Below are positions 12,549 through 23,359 of a stretch of 64,000 nt of DNA, piece by piece; position 1 is the first letter of the stretch, and the number at the start of each line of letters is the position of its first letter. This stretch comes from Dysidea avara (Eukaryota; Porifera; Demospongiae; Dictyoceratida; Dysideidae), in the NCBI RefSeq assembly GCF_963678975.1, contig NC_089277.1:25928672-25992671 (forward strand), in the 5' to 3' direction. The translations under genes were made by a program, and so were the position numbers. Below the pieces are notes generated by a model that had not been told where the DNA came from, searched no databases, and saw only the letters and a program-made list of their open reading frames with translations.

Positions 12549-12810
12549 AAACCAAACAATGGTCTGCACTCAGCAGCATCATCTATACCGCTTCCTGTTT
12601 GTAGTTAAAATGGTGATACAGTGCACCCCTCTTTATGGAAATTTTGAACCCAGAATTTTTGGCCACTTCCTGCTGTAATATAGAGGCAATCTTCTTTCAG
12701 AGGTAAAAAATAATTAACTGTCATAATTTTTGTCCCTATAATGGAAGTTTTTTCTATTTTGTCCTTAATTTGGGGGAGTTTGTTAAGAGAGTTCCACTGT
12801 AACTTATAAT

Positions 12811-13136
12811 CTAATCAAAAACAGCCAAGCTGTAATAAAAAAAGGTGTGGCCCCCAAAAAGGCCATGGTAAAAAAATGATGTGAAATCCAAGGTGGCGGC
12901 CAAGAAATGGCTGTGATGGTAGGTTAATGGTAAAAATGTTAATAACGGCAATTCAGGTGAATTTGGTGCCAAGACCAAGTGGCACAAAATTCACCTGAAT
13001 TGTTGTTATTAAAATTTTTACCATTAACCTACCATCACAGCCATTTCTTGGCCACCACCTTGGATTTCACATCTTTTTTTACCATGGCCTTTTTGGGGGC
13101 CGCACTTTTTTTTACAGCTTGGCTGTTTTTGATTAG
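12811..13136. mobile_element. Palindromic (foldback) element, copy 1
   Basis: A nearly perfect inverted repeat with arms of about 155 bp and a central loop of roughly 10-15 bp near 12,970-12,982. The ends are CTAATCAAAAACAGCCAAGC and its complement. The arms contain AAGGTGGCGGCCAAGAAATGG and AATTCACCTGAATT. It has no coding capacity. The open frame across its right arm is only the repeat read through. It belongs to the same family as the copies at 16,907 and 17,391. Confidence 0.85.
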
Positions 13137-13350
13137 ATATCACTTATTTTTGTATTTGCATACTGCAAAGCCGGCCTATGGCTGGCTTTGGGGCTTTTTT
13201 AACCCATGCGTTTTTTTATTTACCACAGGAAGAAGAAAAGAACTTATAGAAGATTTTTAATACTTCAATTATTTTTTATTTTATTAGTAATTATACGAAT
13301 TATATACATATATTTATTGCATGCCCATTATTCCCCCACAGGATATTTTT
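13137..13350 (+). repeat. Tail sequence that follows the palindromic element
   Basis: Contains ACCACAGGAAGAAGAAAAG and an AT-rich run. The same tail follows the palindromes at 17,242 (shortened) and 17,714, so palindrome plus tail was copied as one unit. Confidence 0.7.
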
Positions 13351-13351
13351 T

Positions 13352-16072
13352 AGTAGCTGATCTCTCTACTGGGTGACGTAAAATATAGCTGAACTATATA
13401 CAGGATGGTTTCTTTGTAGTTGAACTCTCTACAAGGTGACCTCTTCTAGCTGATTTCTCTACAGGGTGATTTGTTTCTAGCTGAACTCTCTACAGGTTAT
13501 TTGTTTGCAGCTAAACTCTCTATATCCATGGTGGTTTCTTTGTAGCTGAACTCTCTACAAGATGGTTTCTTTGTAGCTGAACTCTCTACAAGGTGACTTC
13601 TTCTAGCTGAACTCTCTACAGGGTGATTTCTTTGTAGCTGAACTCTCTACAAGATGGTTTCTTTGTAGCTGAACTCTCTACAAGGTGACTTCTTCTAGCT
13701 GAACTCTCTACAGGGTGATTTCTTTGTAGCTGAACTCTCTACATGATGGTTTCTTTGTAGCTGAACTCTCTACAAGGTGACGTCTGTTAGCTGATCTCTC
13801 TACAGGGTGATTTGTTTGCAGCTGAACTCTTTAGGTGGTGATTTCTTTGTAGCTGAACTCTCTCCAAGGTGACCTCTTCTAGTTGATCTCTCTACAGGGT
13901 GATTTGTTTCTAGCTGAACTCTCTACAGGTTATTTGTTTGCAGCTAAACTCTCTACATCCATGGTGGTTTCTTTGTAGCTGAACTCTCTACAAGATGGTT
14001 TCTTTGTAGCTGAATTCTCTACAAGGTGACTTCTTCTAGCTGAACTCTCTACAGGGTGATTTCTTTGTAGCTGAACTCTCTACATGATGGTTTCTTTGTA
14101 GCTGAACTCTCTACAAGGTGATGTCTTTTAGCTGATCCCTCTACAGGGTGATTTGTTTGCAGCTGAACTCTTTAGGTGGTGATTTCTTTGTAGCTGAACT
14201 CTCTCCAAGGTGACCTCTTCTAGTTGATCTCTCTACAGGGTGATTTGTTTCTAGCTGAACTCTCTACAGGTGATTTAGCTAAACTCTCTACATGGTGCTT
14301 TCTTTGTAGCTGAACTCTCTACAAGGTAACTTCTTCTAGCTGATCCCTCTACAGGGCGATTTGTTTGTTGTTGAATTCTCTACATGGTATTTTGTTTGAG
14401 GCTGAACTCTCTACATGGCAGTTTCTTTGTAGCTAAACTCTCTACAAGGTGACTTTTTCTAGCTGAACTCTATACAGAGTGATTTGTTTCCAGCTGAACT
14501 CTCTACATGATGGTTTCTTTGTAGCTGAACTCTCTATAGGGTGACCTCTTCTATCTGAACTCTTTACATTGTGTCTAGTTTCTAGCTGATCTCTCTACAG
14601 GGTGATTTGTTTGCAGCTGAAATCTCTGCAGGGTGATTTGCTTGTAGCTGAACTCCTTACATTGTGTCTAGTTTCTAGCTGATCTCCACAGGGTGATTTG
14701 TTTGTAGCTGATCTCTCTACAAGTTGATTTGTGTGTAGCTGATCTCTCTGCAGGTTGATTTGTTTGTAACTGATTTCTCTACAGGGCAATTTGTTTGTAG
14801 CTGAACTCACTATAAGGTGATCTGATCTCTCTGCAGGTTGATTTGTTTGTAGCTGAACTCTCTAAAGGGTGATTTGCTTGTAGCTGAACTCCTTACATTG
14901 TGTCTAGTTTCTAGCTGATCTCTCTACAGGGTGATTTCTTTGTAGCTGATCTCTCTGCAGGTTGATTTGTTTGTAGCTGAAGTCTCTACAGGGTGATTTG
15001 TTTCTAGCTGATCTCTCTACAGGGTGATTTTTTGTAGCTGATCTCTCTGCAAGTTGATTTGTTTGTAGTCGATCTCTCTACAGGGTAATCTGTTTGTAGC
15101 TGAACTGTCTATAAGGTGATTTGTTTGTAGCTGATCTCTCTGCAGGTTGATTTGTTTTAGCTGAACTCTCTACAGGGTGATTTGTTTGTAGCTGATCTCT
15201 CTGCAGGTTGATTTGTTTTAGCTGAACTCTCTACAGGGTGATTTGTTTGTAGCTGATCTCTCTGCAGGTTGATTTGTTTTAGCTGAACTCTCTACAGGGT
15301 GATTTGTTTCTAGCTGATCTCTCTACAGGGTGATTTTTTGTAGCTGACTTCTCTTCATGGTGATTTGTTTCTAGCTGATCGCTCTACAGGTTGATTTGTT
15401 TGTAGCTGAAATCTCAACAGAGTGTATTGCTTGTAGCTGAACTCCTTACATTGTGTCTAGTTTCTAGATGATCTCTCTACAGGGTGATTTGTTTGTAGTT
15501 AATCTCTCTGCACATTGATTTGTTTGTAGCTGAACTCTCTACAGGGTGATTTGTTTCTAGCTTATCTCTCTACAGGTTGATTTGTGTGTAACTGATCTCT
15601 CTACAAGCTGATTTGTTTGTAGCTGATCTCTCTGCAGGTTGATTTGTTTCTAGCTGATCTCTCTACAAGTTGATTTGTTTGTTGCTGATCACTCTAAAGA
15701 TTGATTTGTTTGTAGCTGAACTTTCTGCAAAGTGTTTTGTTTGTAGCTGATCACTCTACAGGATAATCTGTTTGTAGCTGAACTCTCTGCACAGTGACTT
15801 GTGTGTAGCTGAATTCTCTAGAGAGTGATTTAATTGTAGGTGAACTCTCTACAGGGTGCATGACTTGTTTATAGTTGAACTCTCTTCAGTGTGACTTGTA
15901 ATGTTCTGAATCTCTACAGTGATATAATTGTAGCTTAACTCTCCACAGGGTGACTTGCTTCTTGCTGAACTGTCTATAAGATTAACTGTTTGCAGCTGAA
16001 GTCCCTACAGAATAACTTGTAATGTAATAGAATTCTATAATGGAGTAAATAAATTAGCTGAATGCTCTATTA
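13352..16072 (+). repeat. 31-bp minisatellite array A
   Basis: About 85-90 tandem units of roughly 31 bp, consensus CTCTCTACAGGGTGATTTG followed by TTTGTAGCTGAA or TTTCTAGCTGAT. Variants alternate in blocks: a TGGTTTCTTTG/GACTTCTT type dominates the first third, a GATTTGTTTG type the rest. The array fades into a diverged end near 15,850-16,050 (GAATTCTATAATGGAG) just before the dispersed element. No protein reads through it. Confidence 0.95.
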
Positions 16073-16906
16073 GGGTGACTGTTCTATTAGAGTATCTCGA
16101 TCTCGCATTCTCGCATTTGCTACACGGAGTTGGCTTTCGAATCATAACTCAGTGGTTTGTAATCCAATTCTTCTATACTACTGCAAGGACTTTCTATGAA
16201 GATTATTCCAGCTATACACCGATTTTCAGCCCATTGCTCTTAGCGGTTTGCCTAGTAGGCGTGAAAACTAATACTTTTTTATTACTAAAAATCGATCGCG
16301 TAATTGTGACACAGGTTGGATTTTGTGTCATATCTCCATGGTCTTTATCTCGATTCCTTTCAAACCACCAAAAGGCACTCCTGCGATGGTTACTCCATCT
16401 ACATGGCAATTTTCAACTCATTCCATGAAGCGGTTTACCCTGTAGGCGTGACAACAAATCGATCTTGTTTTACGCGAATAATCGGTAATAACTCCTGAAC
16501 CATTCATCGGATTTGCACCAAAGTTGAAGTTAGGATTCGCCGTTGGACTCCCTTTCTGTGTGCCAAATTTCAAAGCGATCGGAGTACGCGTTTGGGTTTT
16601 ATAGTAATTTTTGCAAGTGTGCGAAAAGACGAAGAAGAAAAAAAATACGAAGAAAAAAAAACTAAGAAAAAAAAACGAAACTTTGGCCACTCATATCTCG
16701 GAAATGGCTTGAGTGATTTCCTTCAAATTTGGAATGTAGACTCCCCTAGCTGGCGGGAAACTCTGCAGCAAATGTGGTTTCAATCGGATAAGCTATCACC
16801 GAGATACAAAAGTGTGAAAATGACGTTTTCTTTCTTCCTGTCAATATACTCACGGTGTGGCTCGCCGGCTTCTTGGGCCGCACGACACACTATCGTGTGT
16901 CTTGAT
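16055..16906 (+). mobile_element. 850-bp dispersed element, copy 1
   Basis: Begins with GAATGCTCTATTAGGGTGAC and TATTAGAGTATCTCGATC and ends with a GC-rich block (GCTCGCCGGCTTCTTGGGCC) and a hairpin ACACACTATCGTGTGT plus CTTGAT. Other copies are at 22,460, 25,880 and, reversed, 45,620-46,460. The short open frames within it recur with mutations in the other copies without a shared coding frame, so it looks non-autonomous. The class is uncertain: a terminal hairpin and lack of terminal inverted repeats would fit a Helitron-like element, but that is only a suggestion. Confidence 0.75.
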
Positions 16907-17242
16907 CTAATCCAAAACAGCCAAGCTTTAAAAAAAGTGTGTGGCCCTCAAAAAGGCTATGATGAAAAAAGATGTGAAATCCAAGGTGGCGGCCAAGAAA
17001 TGGCTGTGATGGTAGGTTAATGGCAAAAATTTTAATTACGACAATTCAGGTGAATTTGCGTTGCCTCCTCCACTAGGATTCAGCACCAAATTCACCTGAA
17101 TTGTCGTAATTAAAATTTTTGCCATTAACCTACCATCACAGCCATTTCTTGACCGCCACCTTGGATTTCACATCTTAATATTTTCACCATAGCCTTTTTG
17201 AGGGCCGCACATTTTTTTTACAGCTTGGCTGTTTTGGATTAG
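16907..17242. mobile_element. Palindromic element, copy 2
   Basis: Same family as 12,811-13,136, with a longer loop (about 17,056-17,085). It abuts the CTTGAT end of the dispersed element directly. Confidence 0.85.
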
Positions 17243-17390
17243 ATTTCACTTCTTTTTGTATTTGTATACCCCAAAAGGGGCTTTTTAAAGCTATCGTTTT
17301 TTCTTTACCACAGGAAGAAGAAAAGATGAAGCAGATGTTAAATACTTTAAATATTTCTGAATTATCAGTAAATGTACAAGTTATATATAT
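17243..17390 (+). repeat. Shortened tail of palindromic element copy 2
   Basis: Carries the ACCACAGGAAGAAGAAAAG motif of the tail, with deletions compared with the other two tails. Confidence 0.6.
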
Positions 17391-17714
17391 CTAATCAAAA
17401 ACAGCCAAGCTGTAAAAAAAGGTGCAGCCCCCAAAAAGGCCATGGTGAAAAAAGATGTGAAATCCAAGGTGGCGGCCAAGAAATGGCTGTGATGGTAGGT
17501 TAATGGTTACATTTTAATAACGACAATTCAGATGAATTTTGTGCCACTTGTACAATCTTGGCACCAAATTCACCTGAATTGTCATTATTAAAATTTAACC
17601 ATTAACCTACCATCACAGCCATTTCTTGGCCGCCACCTTGGATTTCACATCTTTTTTCACTATGGCCTTTTGGGGGCCCGCACCTTTTTTTACAGCTTGG
17701 CTGTTTTTGATTAG
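17391..17714. mobile_element. Palindromic element, copy 3
   Basis: Arms of about 150 bp, ends CTAATCAAAAACAGCC and GGCTGTTTTTGATTAG. Very close to copy 1, and its downstream tail (17,715-17,924) also matches, so copies 1 and 3 derive from a recent duplication. Confidence 0.85.
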
Positions 17715-17924
17715 ATATCACTTCTTTTTGTATTTGTACACTGCAAAGCCGGCCTATGGCTAGCTTTAAGGCTTTTTTAACCCATGTGTTTTTTTCTTTT
17801 CCACAGGAAGAAGAAAAGAACTTAAAAGAAGATTTGTAATACTTCAAATATTTTTGATTTTATTAGTAATTATACAAATTATATACATATATTTATTACA
17901 TGCCCATTATTCCTCACAGGATAT
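17715..17924 (+). repeat. Tail of palindromic element copy 3
   Basis: Near-identical to 13,137-13,350, including the short GC-rich CCGGCCTATGGCT stretch and the transition into satellite DNA. Confidence 0.7.
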
Positions 17925-19290
17925 TTTTTTGCAGCTGATCTCTCTACTGGGTGACTTGAAATGTAGCTGAACTATATACAGGATGGTTTCTTTATAGCTG
18001 AACTCTCTACAAGGTGACCTCTTCTAGCTGGTCTCTCTACAGGGTGATTTGTTTGCAGCTAAACTCTCTACATGGTGGTTTCTTTGTAGCTGAACTCTCT
18101 ACATGATGGTTTCTTTGTAGCTGAACTCTCTATAAGGTGACTTCGTCTAGCTAAACTCTCTACAGGGCAATTTTTTTTGTAGCTGAACTCTCTACAGGTG
18201 ATTTGTTTGCAGCTAAACTCTCTACATGGTGGTTTCTTTGTAGCTGAACTGCCTACATGATGGTTTCTCTGTAGCTGAACTCTCTACAAGGTAACTTCTT
18301 CTCTACAGGGTGATTTGTTGTAGTTGAATTCTCTACAAGGTGGTTTTTGTGAGGCTGAACTCTCTACATGGCGGTTTCTTTGTAGCTGAACTCTCTACAG
18401 AGTGATTTGTTTGCAGCTGAACTCTCTACATGATGGTTTCTTTGTAACTGAACACTCTACAAGGTGACTTTATCTAGCTGATTTTTCTACAGGGTGAATT
18501 GTTTGTGGCTGAACTATCTACAAGGTAACTTCTTCTAGCTGATCTCTCTACAGGGTGATTTGTTTGTAACTGAACTCTCTACATGATGGTTTCTTTGTAG
18601 CTGAACTCTCTACAAGGTGACTTCTTCTAGCTGATCCCTCTACAGGGGAATTTGTTTCTAGCTGAACTCTCTACAGGTGATTTTTTGCAGCTAAACACTC
18701 TACATGGTGGTTTCTTTGTAGCTGAACTCTGTACATGATGGTTTCTTTGTAGCTGAACTCTTTACAAGGTGACTTCTTCTAGCTGATCTTTCTACTGGGT
18801 GATTTGTTTGCAGCTGAACTCTCTACATGGTGGTTTCTTTGTTGCTGAACTCTCTACAAGGTGAATTCTTTTACCTGATGTCTCTACAGGGTAATTTGTT
18901 TGTAACTGAACTCTGTACAAGGTGCGTTTTTGTGGGTGATCTCACTGCAGGTTGATTTGTTTGTAGCTGAACTCACTAAAGGGTGATTTGCTTGTAGCTG
19001 AACTCCTTGCATTGTGTCTAGTTTCTAGCTGGCCTCTCTATAGGGTGATTTGTTTGTAGCTGATCTCTCTACAAGTTGATTTGAGCGTAGCTGATCTCTC
19101 TGCAGGTTGATTAATTTGTAGCTGATCTCTCTACAGTGTAATTTGTTTGTAGCTGAACTCTCTATAAGGTGATTTGTTTGTAGCTGATCTCTCTGCAGGT
19201 TGATTTGTTTCAGCTGAACTCTCTACAGGGTGATTTACTTGTAGCTGAACTCCTTACATTGTGTCTAGTTTCTAGCTGATCTCTCTACAT

Positions 19291-19689
19291 TAGGGCTGGG
19301 CGGTTTCTCGGTATTATAGTAATACCGCGGTATTGCAATGAAACGATATCTGTATCGCGTAGATTTCGGTGAAACGATAATATCACGATATCGATATTAA
19401 TACGATTTTTAGTGTTTGTGACAGCTTATTAAGCCCTTAAGGTTGTTATAATGCACCTCAAATAATCACGTGATACTACTGCAAACAAGGACCTAGTACT
19501 AGCTAGTCATTTTTTTTACAAAGATCGAGATACTCTAATAGAACAGTCAGCTAGGTTCGAGATACCCTAATAAAGCAGTCAGCTACTCTAATATAGCAGT
19601 CATCTTTAATAACTGCGATAAATAGTAATATCGTGATATATTTCTGCACGATATATCGTGAAGCGAAACTCCAATACCGCCCAGCCCTA
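19291..19689. mobile_element. hAT-type MITE inserted in the satellite
   Basis: A 399-bp element with ends TAGGGCTGGGCGGT and ACCGCCCAGCCCTA. The flanks are CTCTACAT and CTCTACAG, an 8-bp target duplication with one mismatch, as expected for hAT elements. The inside carries ATATCGATATTA-type AT-rich palindromic motifs and several ACTCTAATAGAACAGTCA-like units. It encodes no transposase. Confidence 0.85.
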
Positions 19690-20691
19690 CTCTACAGGGT
19701 GATTTGTTTGTAGCTGATCTCTCTACAAGTTGATTTGTGTGTAGCTGATCTTTCTACAGGTTGATTTGTTTGTAGCCGATCTCTCTACAAGGTAATTTGT
19801 TTGTAGCTGAACGCTGTACAAGGTGCTTTTTTGTAGGTGATCTCATTGCAGGTTGTTTTGTTTGTAGCTGAACTCACTAAAGGGTGATTTGCTTGTAGCT
19901 GAACTGCTTACATTGTGTCTAGTTTCTAGCTGATCTCTCTACAGGGTGATTTGTTGTACCTAATCTCTCTACAAGTTGATTTGAGTGTAGCTGATCTCTC
20001 TGCAGGTTGATTAATTTGTAGCCGATCTCTCTACAGGGTAATTTGTTTGTAGCTGAACTGTCTATAAGGTGATTTGTTTGTAGCTGATCTCTCTGCAGGT
20101 TGATTTGTTTTAGCTGAACTCTCTACAGGCTGATTTACTTTTAGCTGAACTCCTTACATTGTGTCTAGTTTCTAGCTGATCTCTCTACAGGTTGATTTGT
20201 TTGTAGTCGATCTCTCTACAGGGTAATTTGTTTGTAGCTGAACTCTCTATAAGGTGATTTGTTTGTTGCTGAACTCTCTACAGGGTGTTTTGCTTGTAAC
20301 TGAACTCTCTGCAGGGTGATTTGTTTCTAGCTTATCTCTCTACAGGTTGATTTGTGTGTAACTGGTCTCTCTACAAACTGATTTGTTTGTAGTTGATCTC
20401 TCTGCAGGTTGATTTGTTTGTAGCTGATCTCTCTTCAAGTTGATTTGTTTGTTGCTGATCTGACCTCTCTTCAGGATGATTTGTTTCTAGCTGATTGCTC
20501 TACAGGTTGATTTGTTTGTAGATGAACTCTCTACAGGGTAATTTGTTTGTAGCTGAACTCCTTACATTGTGTCTAGTTTGTAGCTGATCTCTCTACAGGG
20601 TGATTTGTTGGTGGCTGATCTCTATACAAGTTGATTTGTGTGTAGCTGATCTCTCTGCAGGGTGATTTGTTTGTAGCCGATCTCTCTACAA

Positions 20692-20937
20692 CACTGCTTG
20701 AAGGTTCTTAGTTTACTAATTTGTTAAGCTGCTTTACTGTAGTTGTGCCCAGTTATGCTGATAGTAAAATGTCAGTAACTTTAAGTATATGGAACATAAT
20801 TGTTTTACTAAGTTTTAAACTCTCAGTAAACATCAGTGAATGCAGGTTTACTGAAAAGCTACTAAAATTCCAAACAATTAACTGTTCCATATACTGGGGA
20901 TATACCACTCTAGTAAACTAAGAAACTTCAAGCAGTG
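20692..20937 (+). mobile_element. CACTG-ended 246-bp MITE, copy 1
   Basis: Ends are CACTGCTTGAAGGTTCTTAG and its imperfect complement, and the flanks are CAA on both sides. The 66-codon frame inside is conserved in the second copy only because the whole element is nearly identical. A 3-bp target duplication with CACTG ends fits the CACTA/EnSpm (CMC) group. Confidence 0.85.
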
Positions 20938-22449
20938 CAAGGTAATTTGTTTGTAGCTGAACTATCTATAAGGTGATTTGTTTGTAGCTGATCTCTCTGC
21001 AGATTGATTTGTTTTAGCTGAACTCTCTACAGGGTGATTTGTTTCTAGCTTATCTCTCTACAGGTTGATTTGTGTGTAACTGATCTCTCTAAAAGCTGAT
21101 TTGTTTGTAGCTGATCTCTACAAGTTGATTTGTTTGTTACTGATCGCTCTAAAGGGTGATTTGCTTGTAGCTGAACTCCTTACATTGTGTCTAGTTTCTA
21201 GCTGATCTCTCTACAAGGTGATTTGTTTGTAGCTGATCTCTCTACAACTTGATTTGTGCGTAGCTGATCTCTCTGCAGGTTGATTTGTTTTAGCTGAACT
21301 TTCTACAGGGTGATTTGCTTGTAGCTGAACTCCTTACATTGTGTCTAGTTTCTAGCTGATCTCTCTACAGGGTAATTTGTTTGTAGCTGAACTCTCTATA
21401 AGGTGATTTGTTTGTAGCTGATCTCTCTGCAGGTTGATTTGTATTAGCTGAACTCTCTACAGGGTGATTGCTTGTAGCTGAACTCCTTACATTGTGTCTA
21501 GTTTCTAGCTGATGTCTCTACAGGGTGATTTTTTTATAGCTGATCTCTCTACAAGTTGATTTGTGTGTAGCTGATCTCTCTGCAGGTTGATTTGTTTGTA
21601 GCCGATCTCTCTACAGGGTAATTTGTTTGTAGCTGAACTCTCTATAAGGTGATTTGTTTATAGCTGATCTCTCTGCAGGTTGATTTGTTTTAGCTGAACT
21701 CTCTACAGGGTGATTGCTTGTAGCTGAACTCCTTACATTGTGTCTAGTTTCTAGCTGATGTCTCTACAGGGTGATTTTTTTATAGTTGATCTCTCTACAA
21801 GTTGATTTGTGTGTAGCTGATCTCTCTGCAGGTTGATTTGTTTGTAGCCGATCTCTCTACAGGGCAATTTGTTTGTAGCTGAACTCTCTATAAGGTGATT
21901 TGTTTTAGCCGAACTCTCTACAAGGTGATTGCTTGTAGCTGAACTCCTTACATTGTGTCTAGTTTCTAGTTGATGTCTCTCCAGGGTGATTTTTTGTAGC
22001 TAAACTCTCTACAAGGTGATTTGTTTCTAGCTTATCTCTCTACAGGTAGATTTGTGTTGATTTGTTCATTGCTGATTGCTCTAAAGGTTGATTTGTTGTA
22101 GCTGAACACTCTGCAAAGTGTTTTATTTGTAGCTGATCTCTCTACAGGGTAATTTGTTTTGTTTGTAGCTGAACTCTCTCCACAGTGACTTGTGTGTAGC
22201 TGAATTCTGTGTAGCTGAATTCTCTAGAGAGTGACTTAATTGTAGCTGAATTCTCTACAGGGTGTATGACTTGTTTATAGCTGAACTTTCTTCAGTGTGA
22301 CTTGTAATGTTCTTAATCTATATAGTGATATATTTGCTTAACTCTCCACATGGTGACTTGCTTCTTGCTGAACTGTCTATAAGATTAACTGTTTGCAGCT
22401 GAACACCCTACAGAATAACTTGTGATGTAATAAAATTCTATAATGGAGT

Positions 22450-23340
22450 AAATAAATTAGCCGAATGCTCTATTAGGGTGACTGTTCTATTAGAGTATCT
22501 CGATCTAACATTTGCTACACGGAGTTGGCTTTAGAATCATAACTCAGTGGTTTGTAATCTGATTCTTCTGTACTACTGCAAGGACTTTCTATGAAGATTA
22601 TTTCAGCTATACACTGATTTTCAGCTCATTGCTCTAAGCGGTTTGCCTAGTAGGCGTGAAAACTAATCCTTTTTTATTCGTAAAAATCGATTGCGTAATT
22701 GTGACACAGGTTGGGTTTTGTGTCATATCTCCATGGTCTTTATCTCGATTCCTTTCAAACCACCAAAAAGCACTCCTACGATGGTTACTCCATCTACATA
22801 GCAATTGTCAACTCATTCCATGAAGCGGTTTACCCTGTAGGCGTGACAACAAATCGATCTTTTTTTACGCGAATAATCGGTCATAACTCCTGAACCATCC
22901 ATTGGGTTTGTACCAAATTTGATGCTAGAATTCGCCGTTGGACTCCCTTTCTGTGTGCCAAATTTCATGGCGATCGGAGTACACGTTTGCTTGTTATAGC
23001 AATTTTTGCAAGTGTGCGAAAAGACGAAGAAAAAAAAGGAAGATAAAAAACGAAATTTTGGCAGCTCGTATCTCGGAAATGGCTGGAGCGATTTCCTTCC
23101 AATTTGGAATGTAGACTCCCCTGGCTGGCGGGCAACTGTGTAGCAAATTTGGTTCCAATCGGATAAGTGATCACTGAGATACAAAGGTGTGAAAAAGACG
23201 TTTTCGTTCTTTCTGTCAATATACTCACGGGTGTGGCGCGCCGGCTTGTTGGGCCGCACGAAGCACTACCGTGTGTCTTGATTACGGGTGTGGCGCGCCG
23301 GCTTGTTGGGCCGCACGACGCACTACCGTGTGTCTTGATA
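22450..23340 (+). mobile_element. 850-bp dispersed element, copy 2, with doubled 3' end
   Basis: Homologous to copy 1 over its whole length. The GC-rich end block GTGTGGCGCGCCGGCTTGTT, hairpin and CTTGAT occur twice in a row (23,228-23,279 and 23,284-23,339). Confidence 0.75.
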
Positions 23341-23359
23341 ATACATAATTTATATATTT

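Larger units (their letters stand above)
17925..22465 (+). repeat. 31-bp minisatellite array B, with two nested insertions
   Basis: The largest array of the 31-bp monomer. A marker variant, CTCCTTACATTGTGTCTAG, returns about every 150-250 bp (for example near 21,482 and 21,731), which shows higher-order units of 5-8 monomers. Two transposons sit inside, at 19,291-19,689 and 20,692-20,937, and the satellite phase resumes after each. Confidence 0.95.

Noticed and set aside
12979-13260. 93-codon open frame with hydrophobic residues
   Set aside because: It is the right arm and tail of the palindromic element read in one frame. The other copies do not conserve it.
14595-14810. Repetitive minus-strand frame in the minisatellite (PCR-x-ISYKQINL type repeats)
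   Set aside because: Direct translation of 31-bp repeats, which keep no frame between monomers.
13352-16072. Minisatellite as a CRISPR array
   Set aside because: The monomers are contiguous with no unique spacers, they vary throughout, and the genome is eukaryotic.
22813-23259. 148-codon minus-strand frame in the dispersed element
   Set aside because: The homologous region in copies 1, 3 and 4 is interrupted at different places, and no domain is recognisable.
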